From NCBI GenBank assembly GCA_018398575.1, contig JAGTXZ010000002.1, positions 2,110,501-2,174,500 of the forward strand: a DNA stretch of 64,000 bases, read 5' to 3'. The notes under the pieces are model-generated. The model searched no databases, had not been told where the DNA came from, and saw only the letters and a program-made list of their open reading frames with translations. Below, one piece after another: positions 9,819 to 21,422 of this stretch. This DNA comes from Ampelomyces quisqualis. Lineage: Eukaryota > Ascomycota > Dothideomycetes > Pleosporales > Phaeosphaeriaceae. Both the position numbers and the translations under genes were made by a program. Each line of letters opens with the position of its first letter. The stretch's first letter is position 1.

Positions 9819-11513
9819 CTACTCCTCCATCGACTCCCATCCCTTCTCCTCGCCGGCGTCTTCGCCGTCATCGCTCTCGCCTTCCTCAGTATCCGAGTCC
9901 GTGTCTTGCTCCTCGAGGCCCACGAGGCGCTCCTTGCCATCTCCCTTGATCTCTGGCACCTTACTGGCAAATGCCGCGCGCACTGCCGCATTCGTGCTGG
10001 TGTCCCAGATCTGGACAGCTCCTTTGCTTCCTGCGACTGCAAGGCGGAAACCTACCTCCTGATCAGGTGCGAATGTCGTCGAGAAGACCCTTCCTACACC
10101 GAGGTCTCGCGACACGACCATGCTAGGACCACTGTTCTGAATGTTCCACAGCTTCACCTGCTTGTCTGTTGAGCCAGTGACCAGATAGCCGGGAATGACT
10201 GGGTTGATGTCGAACGATGAGATGGACTCGTCGTGAGCCTGTAGTACCCAAACAGGCTTGGAAGCTGCGGGATCTGATGGTGCATTGCGAGTGTCATGGT
10301 AATGTATCATGCCGTTCTCGGTCGAGACCTAAAACGATTAATCGTGCTCCTGCGTACCTCTCTAGTGCAATACTTACATAGAAGTAGTTGGCATCATGAG
10401 GATTCCATCGTACGGTTTCAACATCACTCTCGACGCCCCACCTCGGTGCCTTTGCATCGGGTGCTCGCATATCTGCAGCAACCACTGTCCGGTCATAGCT
10501 TCCACTGAGTAGTATAGTTGACTCGACAGGATGCCATGCGACCGAGCACACCTTGTCTGTGTGATACGAATAAGACTTTGCGGCCTTGGTCGTATTCAAA
10601 TCCCATAGCTTGATAGTTTTGTCTGCCGATGACGAGGCGAGCAGATTCCTGTGGTGACGATTGGCGGCGAGCGAGAGTACAGAGTCGACGTGGAATTCGT
10701 CGTTGACCTTCTTGGACTTTTTCTTTTTCTTTTTCTTTGGCTTCTCACCATTCGCTGCATCTTCAGCACCTTGTCCGAGTACGGCATCTGGGTACATGCT
10801 GTCCACAACGTCCAGATTCCAGATCTCGATATCCGGGTCCATTGTACCGATCGCAACAAAGCTGCCTTTGCCGTTGGCCGTTTGTGCAGCCTTGCCTACG
10901 GGCATGTCTAGCCATTCAACAGCGAGCGGTATCGCAGGCAGCATAATATCGTGGTGTATGTAGAGGTTATCATCCCCATCCTCGTAGACGTAGACTTCCA
11001 GATGAGCGACCTCGTCTTCTATCCGCCCTGCCAGTACCAAATTGTCTGTGGCTAGAATTTGAAGCTCCTCGCGCTCTTCCTCGTCCTCCTCGTCCGCACC
11101 CTGCATTGTGATGTAGGGATCTTCTTCGTCGTTCTCATGGAAGACGAGATTTTTGACGTTTCCAAACATAGCCATCGTATCGCCGGCGCCTTCTTCAGCA
11201 TCGTCGTCATAGTGCTCGAGATCGTACTCCTTGAGGTCGTCGTCATCGTCCCTTTTATCGTCAATCTTGTACTAGAAAGAGCTAGATGTTGGACTTACTC
11301 GTCATCCTTCTTCTCGGAAGACTTGCCCGACGTGCCGTTGCTCTTGCCTTCGGCCTCGGCCTGTGCCTCTTCCAAACCCTCTTTCGCATCCTCTAATTGC
11401 AAGTTTGCGAGCTTCGATATTCTGTCGTACTCGTCTTCGTCAAACTGGTATTTGGTGGGGAAAGGCGCCGCAAATCCACGCGGCACCCACGTTGTCGCTG
11501 TGATCATAGACAT
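9819..11513 (-). CDS. PWP1: WD40 ribosome-biogenesis protein PWP1
   Basis: Three exons, 11513-11299, 11251-10378 and 10328-9819, giving 532 aa. It starts MSMITATTWVPRGFAAPFPT, the typical PWP1 opening (the TTWVPRG motif). An acidic segment follows (DDDDDLKEYDLEHYDDDAEE), then the WD40 propeller: PLAVEWLDMPV, GTMDPDIEIWNLD, SSADKTIKLWDLN, SGSYDRTVVAADMR, GSTDKQVKLWNIQ, and an acidic C-terminus ending GWESMEE. A lysine run (PKKKKKKKSKK) near residue 235 looks like a nucleolar signal. PWP1 acts in the nucleolus in 60S/rRNA production and chromatin at rDNA. The second intron is clear. The first (11252-11298, 47 nt) was chosen because it alone joins KKDDE to DDDDDLKEYDLEHY; its acceptor AAAAG is weak. 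It is head-to-head with PRP16. Confidence 0.92.
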
Positions 11514-11719
11514 ACTGATGTGATTTTGCGTGTCTTGAGCGCAATGCGAGCATGCGCCTTGGTGGGGAACTCGACTTTTCGACAGAACATTTTTAGCGCG
11601 CCGGAAGCTGGTTATCGATAACCAGCACTACAATTTGCGGACCCCCGAAGCCATACGAGCCACAGAGCAAAGAGCAACCAACGATATCCCAGCGCGCATC
11701 CGTAACGTCGACCTCTACC
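11514..11719. promoter_or_regulatory. Divergent promoter region, PWP1 / PRP16
   Basis: Only 206 bp separate the two outward-facing start codons, so both genes must share this promoter space. A palindrome-like GGTTATCGATAACC lies at 11608-11621, near the middle, and is a candidate binding site; its factor is unknown to me. Confidence 0.5.
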
Positions 11720-14671
11720 ATGGACCGCGGACATAGCCCAAAGCGGAGGAAGCTCGACTCGGAAGAGTATTCGATTGCACCGCGACCAAAGTCCCGCAAG
11801 CCTAACCCCCACCGCGACTCACCTGCATCGTCTCGAGCGCAAACACCGCGAACGCACGAGAATGGCTCGACATCACACCAGAAGCCGCTTGGCGGGCCAG
11901 AGCCTCTCTTGGAGGATTTTGACTCGATGGCGCTGGACCGCGACTGGTACGGCGGCGAAGAGAACGGGCACACCTTTGGCGACGATTCGCACAACCCGTT
12001 TGGTGGCGCCGAAAACTCGTGGCTAGATGCACAAAGAGAAGCAGCCCTGACAGAGAAGAAACAGAATAACCGGGCAAGCATGCGAGCGCAGCAAAAGCAG
12101 AAGGACGTGGATGCGTGGGAGACGAATCGGATGCTGCAGTCTGGAGTCGCGCAAAGACGACATTTTGATGACGACTTCAATGATGACGAAGAGGGAACGC
12201 GCGTGCATATACTTGTTCACGACCTCAAGCCGCCGTTCCTGGACGGAAAGACGGTCTTCACTAAGCAAATCGAGCCGGTTCCAGCAGTGCGTGACCCTCA
12301 AAGCGACATGGCTGTGTTTAGTCGTAGAGGCAGCCGCGTCGTGAAAGAGAAGCGGCAACAGAAGGAGCGGCAAAAACATGCCCAGGAGGCAACTAGCGCG
12401 AAGGGGACTACGCTGGGCAACATCATGGGCGTCAAAGATGACGACGGCGACAGTGCTGCTCCGATGCCAGAAGACGGAGTGAAGAATGGAGGAAGCAAGT
12501 TCGCAGAGCACCTTAGCAAGCAAGAGGGAGCGAGCGCTTTCAGCAAGAGCAAGTCTCTCCGAGAGCAGAGGGAGTATCTTCCTGCATTTGCTGTGCGCGA
12601 GGACCTTTTGCGTGTCATTCGAGACAATCAAGTTGTCATCGTAGTCGGCCAAACGGGTTCTGGAAAGACGACGCAATTGACACAATTCCTACACGAAGAT
12701 GGTTATGGCAGACAAGGCCTCATCGGATGTACTCAGCCGCGTCGTGTCGCAGCTATGAGTGTTGCCAAACGTGTCAGTGAGGAAATGCAAGTCAGACTGG
12801 GTGGACTTGTTGGCTATGCCATTCGATTCGAAGATTGCACCAGCAGGGAGACCAAGATCAAGTACATGACTGATGGTGTCCTGCTTCGAGAATCATTGGT
12901 CGAGCCAGACCTCGACAAGTACTCGTGTATCATCATGGACGAGGCGCACGAGCGCGCATTAAACACCGATGTGCTCATGGGCCTTATCAAGAAGGTTCTT
13001 GCGCGAAGAAGAGATCTCAAGCTCATTGTAACATCTGCTACCATGAACTCGGAGCGCTTTTCGCGCTTCTATGGAGGTGCTCCAGAGTTTGTCATCCCAG
13101 GGCGCACGTTTCCCGTAGACATTCAGTACTCGCGGTCGCCGTGTGAAGACTACGTCGACAGTGCAGTCAAGCAGGTTTTGGCCATTCACGTCTCGCAAGG
13201 ACCGGGCGATATCCTGGTGTTCATGACGGGGCAAGAAGACATCGAAATCACCTGCGAGCTAGTTGCTGAACGACTCAAGCTGCTCAATGACCCACCGAAG
13301 CTTAGCATCTTACCTATTTACAGTCAAATGCCGGCAGATCTGCAAGCCAAGATCTTCGAACGAGCAGCGCCTGGTGTGCGCAAGGTCATCGTGGCCACGA
13401 ACATTGCCGAAACCAGTTTGACCGTCGACGGCATCATGTACGTCGTGGACTCGGGCTTTTCCAAGCTCAAGGTGTACAATCCAAAGATGGGTATGGATAC
13501 ACTGCAGATCACGCCGGTGTCCCAAGCAAACGCCTCTCAACGTGCCGGTCGTGCAGGGCGAACTGGACCCGGAAAGTGCTTTCATCTTTACACAGAAAGG
13601 GCTTTCCGCGATGAGTTTTACATCCAAACAATACCTGAGATTCAACGGACGAACCTCGCAAACACGGTATTGCTTCTCAAGTCCCTCGGCGTCAAAGACC
13701 TCCTAGATTTCGACTTCATGGATCCACCACCTCAAGACACAATCACCACCTCTCTCTTCGATCTGTGGGCCCTCGGCGCTATCGATAACATTGGCAATCT
13801 CACCCCTCTCGGCCGTACGATGACTGCTTTTCCCATGGACCCTTCTCTTGCCAAGCTCATCATCACAGCCGTGGATTACGGCTGCAGCGAAGAGATGCTC
13901 ACCATTGTCGCCATGCTCTCCGTCCCCAGCGTCTTCTACCGCCCGAAAGAGCGCCAAGAAGAATCCGACGCCGCGCGCGAGAAATTCTTCGTCCCTGAAT
14001 CCGACCACCTCACGCTCCTACACGTCTACACGCAATGGAAAGTTAACCACTACTCGGACGGCTGGTGCGTGCGCCACTTCCTGCATCCCAAAGCTCTCCG
14101 CCGCGGCAAGGAAATCCGCGACCAGATCAAAGACATTATGGAAAAGCAGAAAATGAACCTCGTCAGCTGCGGCACCGATTGGGACATTATTCGCAAATGC
14201 ATCTGCTCGGGCTACTACCACCAAGCCGCCAAAGTAAAAGGCATAGGCGAGTACATCAACTTGCGCACCAGCGTCACGATCCAATTACATCCCACCAGCG
14301 CTCTCTACGGCCTCGGATATCTCCCCGACTACGTCGTCTACCACGAACTCATCCTCACGTCAAAGGAATACATGTCATGCGTCACCTCTGTCGATCCCCA
14401 TTGGCTTGCGGATCTGGGCGCCGTGTTTTACTCAGTCAAGGAAAAAGGATACTCGGCGCGCGACAAGCGCGTTACGGAATTCGAATTCAACAGGAAGGCC
14501 GAGTTGGAGGCCAAGATGGCGCAGGACAAGGCGAGGGAAGATAGGAGGATTGTTGAAGCGGAGAGCGGACCGTTGAGGAACAAAGCCGTCATGGGGAAGA
14601 AGAAGGAGGGCGAGGATGGGGTGGTCAAGAGGCCGGTCATGGGGGCCAAGTCGAAGTTTAGACCGAGGTGA
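11720..14671 (+). CDS. PRP16: DEAH-box pre-mRNA splicing helicase PRP16 (DHX38)
   Basis: Single exon, 983 aa. The N-terminal 280 residues are charged and disordered but contain VHILVHDLKPPFLDGKTVFT and PQSDMAVFSRRGS, hallmarks of Prp16/DHX38. The helicase core follows: Walker A GQTGSGKTTQ (about residue 311), TQPRRVAAMSVAKRV, DEAH in IIMDEAHERAL (about 405), SAT (about 438), ATNIAETSLTVDGI, and QRAGRAGRTGPGKCF (about 606). It ends with the ratchet (HA2) and OB-fold regions (DFDFMDPPP, LGYLPDYVVYHELILT, FYSVKEKGYSARDKR). PRP16 remodels the spliceosome between the two catalytic steps by ATP hydrolysis. No active-site residue is missing. The absence of introns in such a long gene is notable only because most neighbours have several. 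Confidence 0.96.
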   Translation: MDRGHSPKRRKLDSEEYSIAPRPKSRKPNPHRDSPASSRAQTPRTHENGSTSHQKPLGGPEPLLEDFDSMALDRDWYGGEENGHTFGDDSHNPFGGAENSWLDAQREAALTEKKQNNRASMRAQQKQKDVDAWETNRMLQSGVAQRRHFDDDFNDDEEGTRVHILVHDLKPPFLDGKTVFTKQIEPVPAVRDPQSDMAVFSRRGSRVVKEKRQQKERQKHAQEATSAKGTTLGNIMGVKDDDGDSAAPMPEDGVKNGGSKFAEHLSKQEGASAFSKSKSLREQREYLPAFAVREDLLRVIRDNQVVIVVGQTGSGKTTQLTQFLHEDGYGRQGLIGCTQPRRVAAMSVAKRVSEEMQVRLGGLVGYAIRFEDCTSRETKIKYMTDGVLLRESLVEPDLDKYSCIIMDEAHERALNTDVLMGLIKKVLARRRDLKLIVTSATMNSERFSRFYGGAPEFVIPGRTFPVDIQYSRSPCEDYVDSAVKQVLAIHVSQGPGDILVFMTGQEDIEITCELVAERLKLLNDPPKLSILPIYSQMPADLQAKIFERAAPGVRKVIVATNIAETSLTVDGIMYVVDSGFSKLKVYNPKMGMDTLQITPVSQANASQRAGRAGRTGPGKCFHLYTERAFRDEFYIQTIPEIQRTNLANTVLLLKSLGVKDLLDFDFMDPPPQDTITTSLFDLWALGAIDNIGNLTPLGRTMTAFPMDPSLAKLIITAVDYGCSEEMLTIVAMLSVPSVFYRPKERQEESDAAREKFFVPESDHLTLLHVYTQWKVNHYSDGWCVRHFLHPKALRRGKEIRDQIKDIMEKQKMNLVSCGTDWDIIRKCICSGYYHQAAKVKGIGEYINLRTSVTIQLHPTSALYGLGYLPDYVVYHELILTSKEYMSCVTSVDPHWLADLGAVFYSVKEKGYSARDKRVTEFEFNRKAELEAKMAQDKAREDRRIVEAESGPLRNKAVMGKKKEGEDGVVKRPVMGAKSKFRPR

Positions 14672-15047
14672 GGGCGGGGCTGGGGAGGCGCAGAGTAGTG
14701 AATACTGGGCTGGAAGGAAGAATTGAATAATGGAACAATGTGTGGATACATTCCCAAACGATGAACATCTACCAAAGCGTACCAAGCCCTGTTTCGCGAC
14801 CCAGCCATTCAAAACATTACAGACGTGCAGCGACTGCCACACCAAGTGACACGAGCAAAACCAGACTTTGCAACCCCGACCCCAAAACCCAGACTTGGAC
14901 GCCCCCTGCGAGAAAATGCGCGCCATAAAAAAAATGCAAAATGCAAAACGCAAAATGCAAAATGCCACAAACCCCCTCGACCCCTAGAAAAGAAAAGTAT
15001 CCCACACCCATACCCATACGCCCCATACGAGAGTGAAGAGAGCCATC
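14672..15047. other. Convergent 3' ends, with short A-rich tandem repeat
   Basis: This 376-bp space lies between the PRP16 stop and the DUF726 gene stop, so it holds two 3' untranslated regions. At 14936-14963 a 7-bp unit, GCAAAAT, is repeated four times (one copy GCAAAAC). I see no gene. Confidence 0.55.
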
Positions 15048-18000
15048 TCACATAAAACTCATCTTGACGTCCTTCTCCGTGCCAAAATCATCCTCAAACT
15101 CATCTGCCCACGCATTACGCAGCGGGTCCGCAGTCCCACTTGGCCCAAGGATTCCCAATCCACTCGCGCTTCCGCCGCCTGGTGCCGTTTTGGCTGAGTG
15201 CAGCGGCGGGCGCCCAGGGTGCTGCTGCGTGGAAGTCCACGACGTGTCTGCGAGGGAAGGAGTACTTGGCGTCGCACCCCCAGCAGCCCAAGGCGAGGAA
15301 GGACCGCTTGGCGGGGGCGGGGGAAAGGGGGATTTTGTTGCCGTGCCGGCAGGTGGAGACGAAGGTGGAGGTTCGCGGAACGATGTGTCAAAGACCATTT
15401 CTACACGTTGGTCGCCAGGGTCGTCGAATTCGTCGTATTCTTCGAAACTCTTCTTCCCACTCCTACCATTCGGTGTATGTGTTCCGTTTGTCGACGCCAA
15501 ATTCGCTGTGCTACTTACTTTCGAGTCCGTGGCGCTTATGTCGAGACTATCGTTGTAGCTTTTCGTTTCTCGGAGGTGGGAGTGCGGGCTTTGTGGTGGT
15601 GGCGCGGGCGGAAGGTCGATTTTCATAGGAGGGAGGGTGGATTTGATTTCTTTAATTTCGAATTCGCGTTCATCGGCGTCGTAGGGTTTGTTTTCGGCAG
15701 CTAGCATGGCTATTTCTTTGCGCATGGCGTCGATGTCGAACATGATTGGATTCTCGGCGATTTTTGCGGGATCTGCATTTTTGTCGATGGGTGCTGCTCT
15801 TTGTGAGTGTTCGTCGTAGACTTCCCAGTCCTTCTTATCAGCTTTCTTGCGTTTCCACCAGCTCACTTTACTTCCTCTCCTTTCCTTCTCTGCCGCTTTC
15901 TTCTCTAGCTCTTTTCGTGCCTCTTCAATCTCATTAATCAGTTCACGCTGGCGTTGCTCGTGGTTTTCGGGGTCTGGATCTTCGATTTCGGTAAACTCGT
16001 CGGATTCAACCTCCCATCCGACTTCTCGCAAAAGTTTGGGCATAGCAGTACGGTAAGCCATGTGGCCCGGTACAAGCTCAGTGACGTTGATATTCTCAAT
16101 TGTAGGTATTTGAACTTGAGTCAAGCCCGCAACGCGCATGACACCACCAGATGTGGCTCGAAAAAGATAGCCTTGATACTGGTTAGTACTGATGTTGCTT
16201 AGAAGTAGTTGAGACTTACCCAAGATCCAGTCATTCGTGGCGTAGCCATTGACGAACCTCCCAGGAACAATCGATCGAGCTTTGATGTATTCGTCATTCT
16301 TCGCAACGACTGGCGTACCGAACATGTACACATTTTGCACTAAACCAAACGCACCACGAGCAGCCAGCTCTTTAAGACACGAGAATATGACCCTGGCTCC
16401 GAGCGAGAATCCTACAAGAGTGATCGGGCGCGTACCCAGATTTCGATCGATGAGCGAGTCAGCCAGGACGAGTCCCGCCATGTCCGCTCTCGCTTGTGAG
16501 ACAACCCATGGATTGTCGATGAGATAGGACAGCTTTGTCAATGCAAGTGGCAAAGTCATAGCGGACATCAGGGCGGTCAGGAGGGTACTGGCCAATACTT
16601 GTTGGAGACCTTGTGTTAGAGCCTGCATTCTATTAGTATAATGGGAGATCTACGTTATTCCAAATTGTCTTACCTCTGTAGCAAGAATGTTGATGGTGTC
16701 ACCCATACTCCTCAGCATCTCAGGCTCCCAGAGCACGGAATAAATGTCGCCCATGATCGGATCCACCGTACTGTACGGCAACCGGACATCGTCGACTTTG
16801 CCGTTCATCCACCCCGCAAGTGTGATGATGAGATTGGTCCTCTTGTTGTTGTGCAAAGGACGATATTCGAAGGTCTTGACGCTGCCCGTTCGCCTGTTTG
16901 CTGCTCTGACGCCCACTGTACTACCAGTGACCACGCCAGTTGTGGTGATAACAGCTGCACCTCCAGCTCCCGCAAGGAAACCACTGGTCCCCGCGACTCC
17001 GATCGTGGTGAAACCTGCCGCAAGACCAGCACCGATCAAAGGGGCCAATAGCCCTGCAGACAATCCTATGACCAAACCTCCGCCAACGGTCGCGATACCC
17101 ATGAACGCTATACGCTTATTGCGTGCTCTCTTCGCCCTGCTTTTCAAGTGGTCTTCTTCGTTCCAATTCTCTTTGTCTGCTTGTTCTTGCATTTCTAACG
17201 CGTCTGTGATGCGCTTCTCGAAGCGGCAGATCTCGAGCCAGTCTACGCTCAGATACTTTCCGACCTGTTCAAACAGCTCTCTTGACCGAGAGTCGTAAAC
17301 GCCATCGGTGATAAGTACAAGAAACAGATCGCACATGACTGTCCATCGAAGATCGATATCGAGGCTCTTACTGTCAGGCAATTGTGATGGCGACTTGACG
17401 TCTGGATATTCAAACCCTCCTTCTTGCTCTTCATAAGGCGGAGGGGCGGGCGACTGTATATGCTCGTCTAAGCTCAACGTCGACGGCGATTTGACCTTCT
17501 CATCGTCTTCATCAGGTCTATGTGATGATACAGACTGCCGAGCCGACGCAGGATCCGCTTGTGTGTCTACCTCTTCCGCTACCGGGTTCTTGACTCGAGC
17601 ATTTTGCATGAGTGCCGGGGTCAAATCCGCGGGAACCACTCCATGATCTGCCAACTGCTCGATCATGACTTGCTCGGATGTAGTGATGTCCATGTGGCCA
17701 TACAACCTGACCATCATCTTTTGCGCCCACATTTTGGTAGTCTCTTGTTGCAGATCTAGCACCTTCTTAGTGTTTCGATTTCGATCCAGTCTAGTCAGCT
17801 TCTTCTCCATTCTCACAATCGCCAACCGCACCAGGCCAACATATGCCACACGTTGTCCTTCGGTCAACAGGTTCTTGGTAGTTTGCATTTGCGTGAGCGG
17901 ATCCCGGGCGGCTTCGTCGTCATCGTCCAATGTGGTACTTTTGTCCTTGAAAAGATATGCGGTGTTATCGTCCATGCTCGTCACGGAATCGGCATCGTCG

Positions 18001-18806
18001 TCCATGATGACCCTGGTGTACCCTTTGGCAGCGCCCCCCACATTCGCGTAACCATGCATGTCTTCCAGCTCTTCAACGTTTTCCTTTGCAATGAGCCTGT
18101 TGTCGTCATCGTACATATCATAGCGGGCATAGGCTGGCATAGTCTGCCAGCCGCCATCGTCGAATGCCTTTTCCGACTTTGGTTGCGATTGCGCGACTGC
18201 GTGCTGGTGCGAGTATTCGGATACGGAAGCCGCGCTCTGCTGGTGGTGGTGAACTGATGTAGAGGCAGGTGCCATGCTCTTGCGCTCTGGTGCAGCTTCG
18301 ATTGGAGCATTGCTTTCGGAAGCATCGGAAAGTTGTGGCTTTGTTTCGGGCGGTGTCGCAATGTCGCCCACGTGCGCTGGGGTTTCTACTGTAGGGTCCG
18401 TTTCTTGCGTGTGAACATTTTCTGATCCATGGAAGGGATGCGGGGCATCGTCTTGCGTCTCTGTAGGCTTTGCGCTTTCCTGCCGTTCTATCTTCTGGAC
18501 TGCCGACTCCACGTGGCCATTGGCTTGCGTCTGCACATTGGTACCCTCGTCTGCTGACTGTACTGGTGCCTCGTGTTTTTCTGCAACATGGTTCTCCCGC
18601 GTTGCTGATTTTGAAGTTATCGCATCCTCAAACTCCTCCTCCTCTTCCTCCCCGTCATCCACCACAAGCACCCTTGCACGCCGTATTCTTATGGGCAGTC
18701 CAAAATCATCATATTCGACTTCCGCTGGGGGGACGTTCGGCGGGTCCGCGCTTTCGGTGCTTTCGGACTCGAGTTTCGGGGGGTCTGCGGGGGTCTCGCT
18801 GGACAT
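15048..18806 (-). CDS. DUF726 (TMCO4-like) membrane alpha/beta hydrolase
   Basis: Three exons, 18806-16674, 16622-16220 and 16171-15048, giving 1219 aa. The N-terminal third is acidic and disordered. A central glycine-rich hydrophobic block (FMGIATVGGGLVIGLSAGLL, then LIGAGLAAGFTTIG) is the transmembrane/hairpin region typical of DUF726. The hydrolase part follows: TNLIITLAGWM, the nucleophile elbow VGFSLGARVI (Ser about 784), YMFGTPVV, NGYATNDWILG and PGHMAYR with a candidate catalytic His. Human TMCO4 and yeast Mil1 (YFL034W) belong to this family; substrates are unknown to me. The last 200 residues are Pro/Ser-rich low complexity. Intron 1 (16623-16673) has a TACTAAT branch site. Intron 2 (16172-16219) has TACTAAC, is 48 nt and stop-free, so retention would add 16 residues between WILG and YLFRAT. 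Confidence 0.9.
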
Positions 18807-19104
18807 GATGTGGCTACCGGTGATGCATCGGGCAAAGAAAGCGTACCAAGGGAAGTAAGAAAAGAAGGGCGTGCGTTGTATTCAGAAAGTCAATATATAT
18901 GCGTGAATGTATGTACACTTCTTGGGTGGCACCGCGCAAGCTTCGCAAACCACGCATGCGGGTTGCGGAGCCACTCGGGGGAGCTAACTAAGAGACGGCT
19001 GCAGCATAAAGGCCCGGGCGCGCATTCCCGTCCGCTTCGGAACTTTTGGAAACTTTTCTGACGCTGCCTTCTCCTCCAGAGCCCAACTTCCACCACACGT
19101 CACG
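18807..19104. promoter_or_regulatory. Divergent promoter region, DUF726 gene / UTP23
   Basis: A 298-bp space between outward-facing starts at 18806 (minus) and 19105 (plus). It contains ATATATATGCGTG near 18892, a TATA-like stretch facing the DUF726 gene. The half next to UTP23 is CT-rich, as is common before fungal start codons. Confidence 0.45.
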
Positions 19105-20047
19105 ATGAAGCTCAAGAGGGCCAAGGTACGCGAGAGAGGCGCGCGCGTCATGTGGTTTCTTACTAAACCCTACCCCCCAGGCGTACAAAAAGCTTCTCCA
19201 CCAATACGAGCTCAACTTCGGCTTCCGCGAACCGTACCAAGTCCTGCTCGACTCGCAGATCCTCCAAGATGCCTACAAGTTCAAGATCGACCTGGTCGCG
19301 CGACTGCAAAAAATGCTTGGAGGCCAGGTCAAGCCCATGATCACGACCTGCGACATGCGCCATCTCTACAACGCGAAGCCCAAGAACGAGACCCTCATAT
19401 TACAAGCAAAGGAGTACGAGCGCCGACGGTGCAACCATCAGGATCTTGACGAGCCACTGTCGACGCTGGAGTGTCTTTCTGAGGTCGTGGATCCAAAGGG
19501 CAGTGGCGCAAACAAGAACCGCTACATTGTCGCATCCAACGATTCGAGAGTGCGCGGCCGCATGCGCTCAATCGCCGGTGTCCCGACTATTTACATTGCG
19601 AAGTCGGTGGTGCTCATGGAGCCTATGGCCCAGGTTTCGGAAGAGCTGCGTGAGAGGGAAGAAAAGTCAAAGTTCAAGATGGGCCTGAAAGGGCAGCGCA
19701 AACCAGACCAGGCACCAAAACGTAAGCGGGATGATGATGGAGATCAAGACGCACAGTCGATTGCAGATGGAGCTACAGGCGATGCGCAGCCAACTAAGAA
19801 GAAAAGGGCGAAAGGCCCCAAGCAACCCAATCCGCTTAGTATGAAGAAGGCGAAGAAAGAGAAGCCTTCAAGTCTGGCGCACGACCCCAAGAAGTCGAAA
19901 CCCGCCGAGACGAGTGACACACGCCCATCCGCAGCGGACGACACGGGCGCAGCTGGCGAAAGCTCTGGTCGCAAGAGGAAGCGGAAGCACAAGTCAAAAG
20001 CAGACAACGATGCTGCTCCAGGCGACCAAGATGCCGATTCATCATGA
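19105..20047 (+). CDS. UTP23: rRNA-processing protein UTP23
   Basis: Two exons, 19105-19125 and 19181-20047, giving 295 aa. The 7-codon first exon (MKLKRAK) joins AYKKLLHQYELNFGFREPYQ, the conserved UTP23 start. The 55-nt intron has a GTACGC donor and a TTACTAAAC branch site. A degenerate PIN-like nuclease fold follows: VLLDSQILQDAY, ITTCDMRHLY, CNHQ, LECLSEVV, NKNRYIVASNDSRVRGRMRS and GVPTIYI. Cys/His residues (TTCD, RRRCNH, LEC) fit the family's zinc knuckle. The C-terminal 110 residues are Lys-rich and disordered (PTKKKRAKGPKQPNPLSMKK), with the GLKGQRKPDQA and PNPLSMKK motifs also seen in yeast. UTP23 helps release snR30 from 90S pre-ribosomes in the nucleolus. It is convergent with PPE1, 184 bp between stops. 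Confidence 0.93.
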
Positions 20048-20231
20048 ATTATCCCCGCTCATAGCTAGTCGCTGTTGAGAGCTTCACCAAAATGATACCC
20101 GACCTTGGAGATTGTTAGCGACGTGCGTTGATGATATCAAGTCAGAAGGGAGGCGTACTAAGGGGGTCAGGCATCGGTCGTGCAAGTATGTACACACCCT
20201 GGCGTTATGGCTGCTCCAAGGACTGAGATCC

Positions 20232-21422
20232 TCAAACCTTTTTACCCTGGGCAAGGAGTTCGGATACCTTTGGCGGAAGCACGAGAGTACTGCGATCATT
20301 TCGCTTTACAAACTCGATGACCACTTCGGCCGTCTTGTCCGGCTGGTCTTCGTGTAGGAAGTGGCCTGAAGCAGGGAAGACCTGGAGTTGGAATTTACCT
20401 GTGGAGCATGGAGCATTAGAGCCTGATCATGACGATGTGAGCAAGCATGGCAACATACCCTGCATCTGCCCAATCATCAACTCTTTGTCCAATCGATCTG
20501 TGCCCGCGAGGATTAACAGCTTCGCACCCTTTCCACTCAAGAACTTCTTGCTCATTCCAGTGAACCAATTCTCCCAGTACGCTTCTGTACTGCCGAGCTC
20601 TGTGCGCCACGCCCATCGCCCATCACTGCCTTGTAACAACAGACTCGGCACGCTTGCCCTCGCCGATTGTGGATTGCGAAGTGTTCGTGACCGTATGTGC
20701 CACTCAACAGCCGCTGGCAACGAGGGAAACACCTTGGGTCGACTCGCCAGATAGGTCTGCATGTGCTTCAAAGCCTCCATTGCCGAGCCCTCGACTACAT
20801 CCAGCACCGCATAGCCCAGCAACTTGGGCCCCAGAAGTAAGGTGTTCGCCGTATGTGTAACGACCGCACCGCCCAGGCTATGTCCTATCAAGACCACGGT
20901 AGGTGCTTCAGACCAGCCGAGCTTGGCGTGTGTGAGACGTAACATGTCGACCAGATCTTGGCTCAGATTCTCCACGCCGAGATCGTTGTCCACATTGCCA
21001 TGCGCGTCCCAGACTACGCTTCCGTGATCCCGTGCTTCGACAGCAAGCACACCCAGCTCCGGCATGCCTTTCTTGGCCTCCTTGGCCATGAGCGCAAAGC
21101 TCATCGCCGAGCTTCCCGCCCCATGATGCAGCACTAGCAACGGCGCCTTGGGCGTCGCGGGCGGTGTAACGTACACATGGAACTTGGCGTGTCCGTTTCC
21201 CGGCCTGTCTTGCTCCAGATACATCTCTTGCGCAAAGTACTCTGACCAGTGAATTGCGGTGGCCGGCCGCTGCGTGCTTGTAGGTATCACGGTGCCTGTA
21301 CTTGACATTGACGACGCCGACGAGGAGTCATCTTCGCATTCGGGGGGTTCTTCGGCGACGGGGTCGGGCGGTGGCATGGACGACAGCTTCGTCTTGGCGA
21401 AGTGTTTTGCCAGGTCGGACAT
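20232..21422 (-). CDS. PPE1: Protein phosphatase 2A methylesterase PPE1 (PME-1)
   Basis: Two exons, 21422-20459 and 20398-20232, giving 376 aa. It starts MSDLAKHFAKTKLSSMPPPD. The alpha/beta hydrolase fold shows LLVLHHGAGSSAMSFALMAK (oxyanion region), AVEARDHG, the nucleophile elbow LIGHSLGGAV (Ser182), LDVVEGSAMEAL and, in exon 2, the catalytic His in FPASGHFLHED (about H334). VEARDHG, LDVVEGSAMEAL and SGHFLHED are specific to PME-1, which removes the methyl ester from the C-terminal Leu of PP2A catalytic subunits. The 60-nt intron (20399-20458) has a GTATGT donor, a TCTAATG branch site and a CCACAG acceptor. An Asp/Glu/Ser-rich insert (residues 20-45) precedes the hydrolase. It is head-to-head with the DUF2417 gene. 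Confidence 0.94.
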
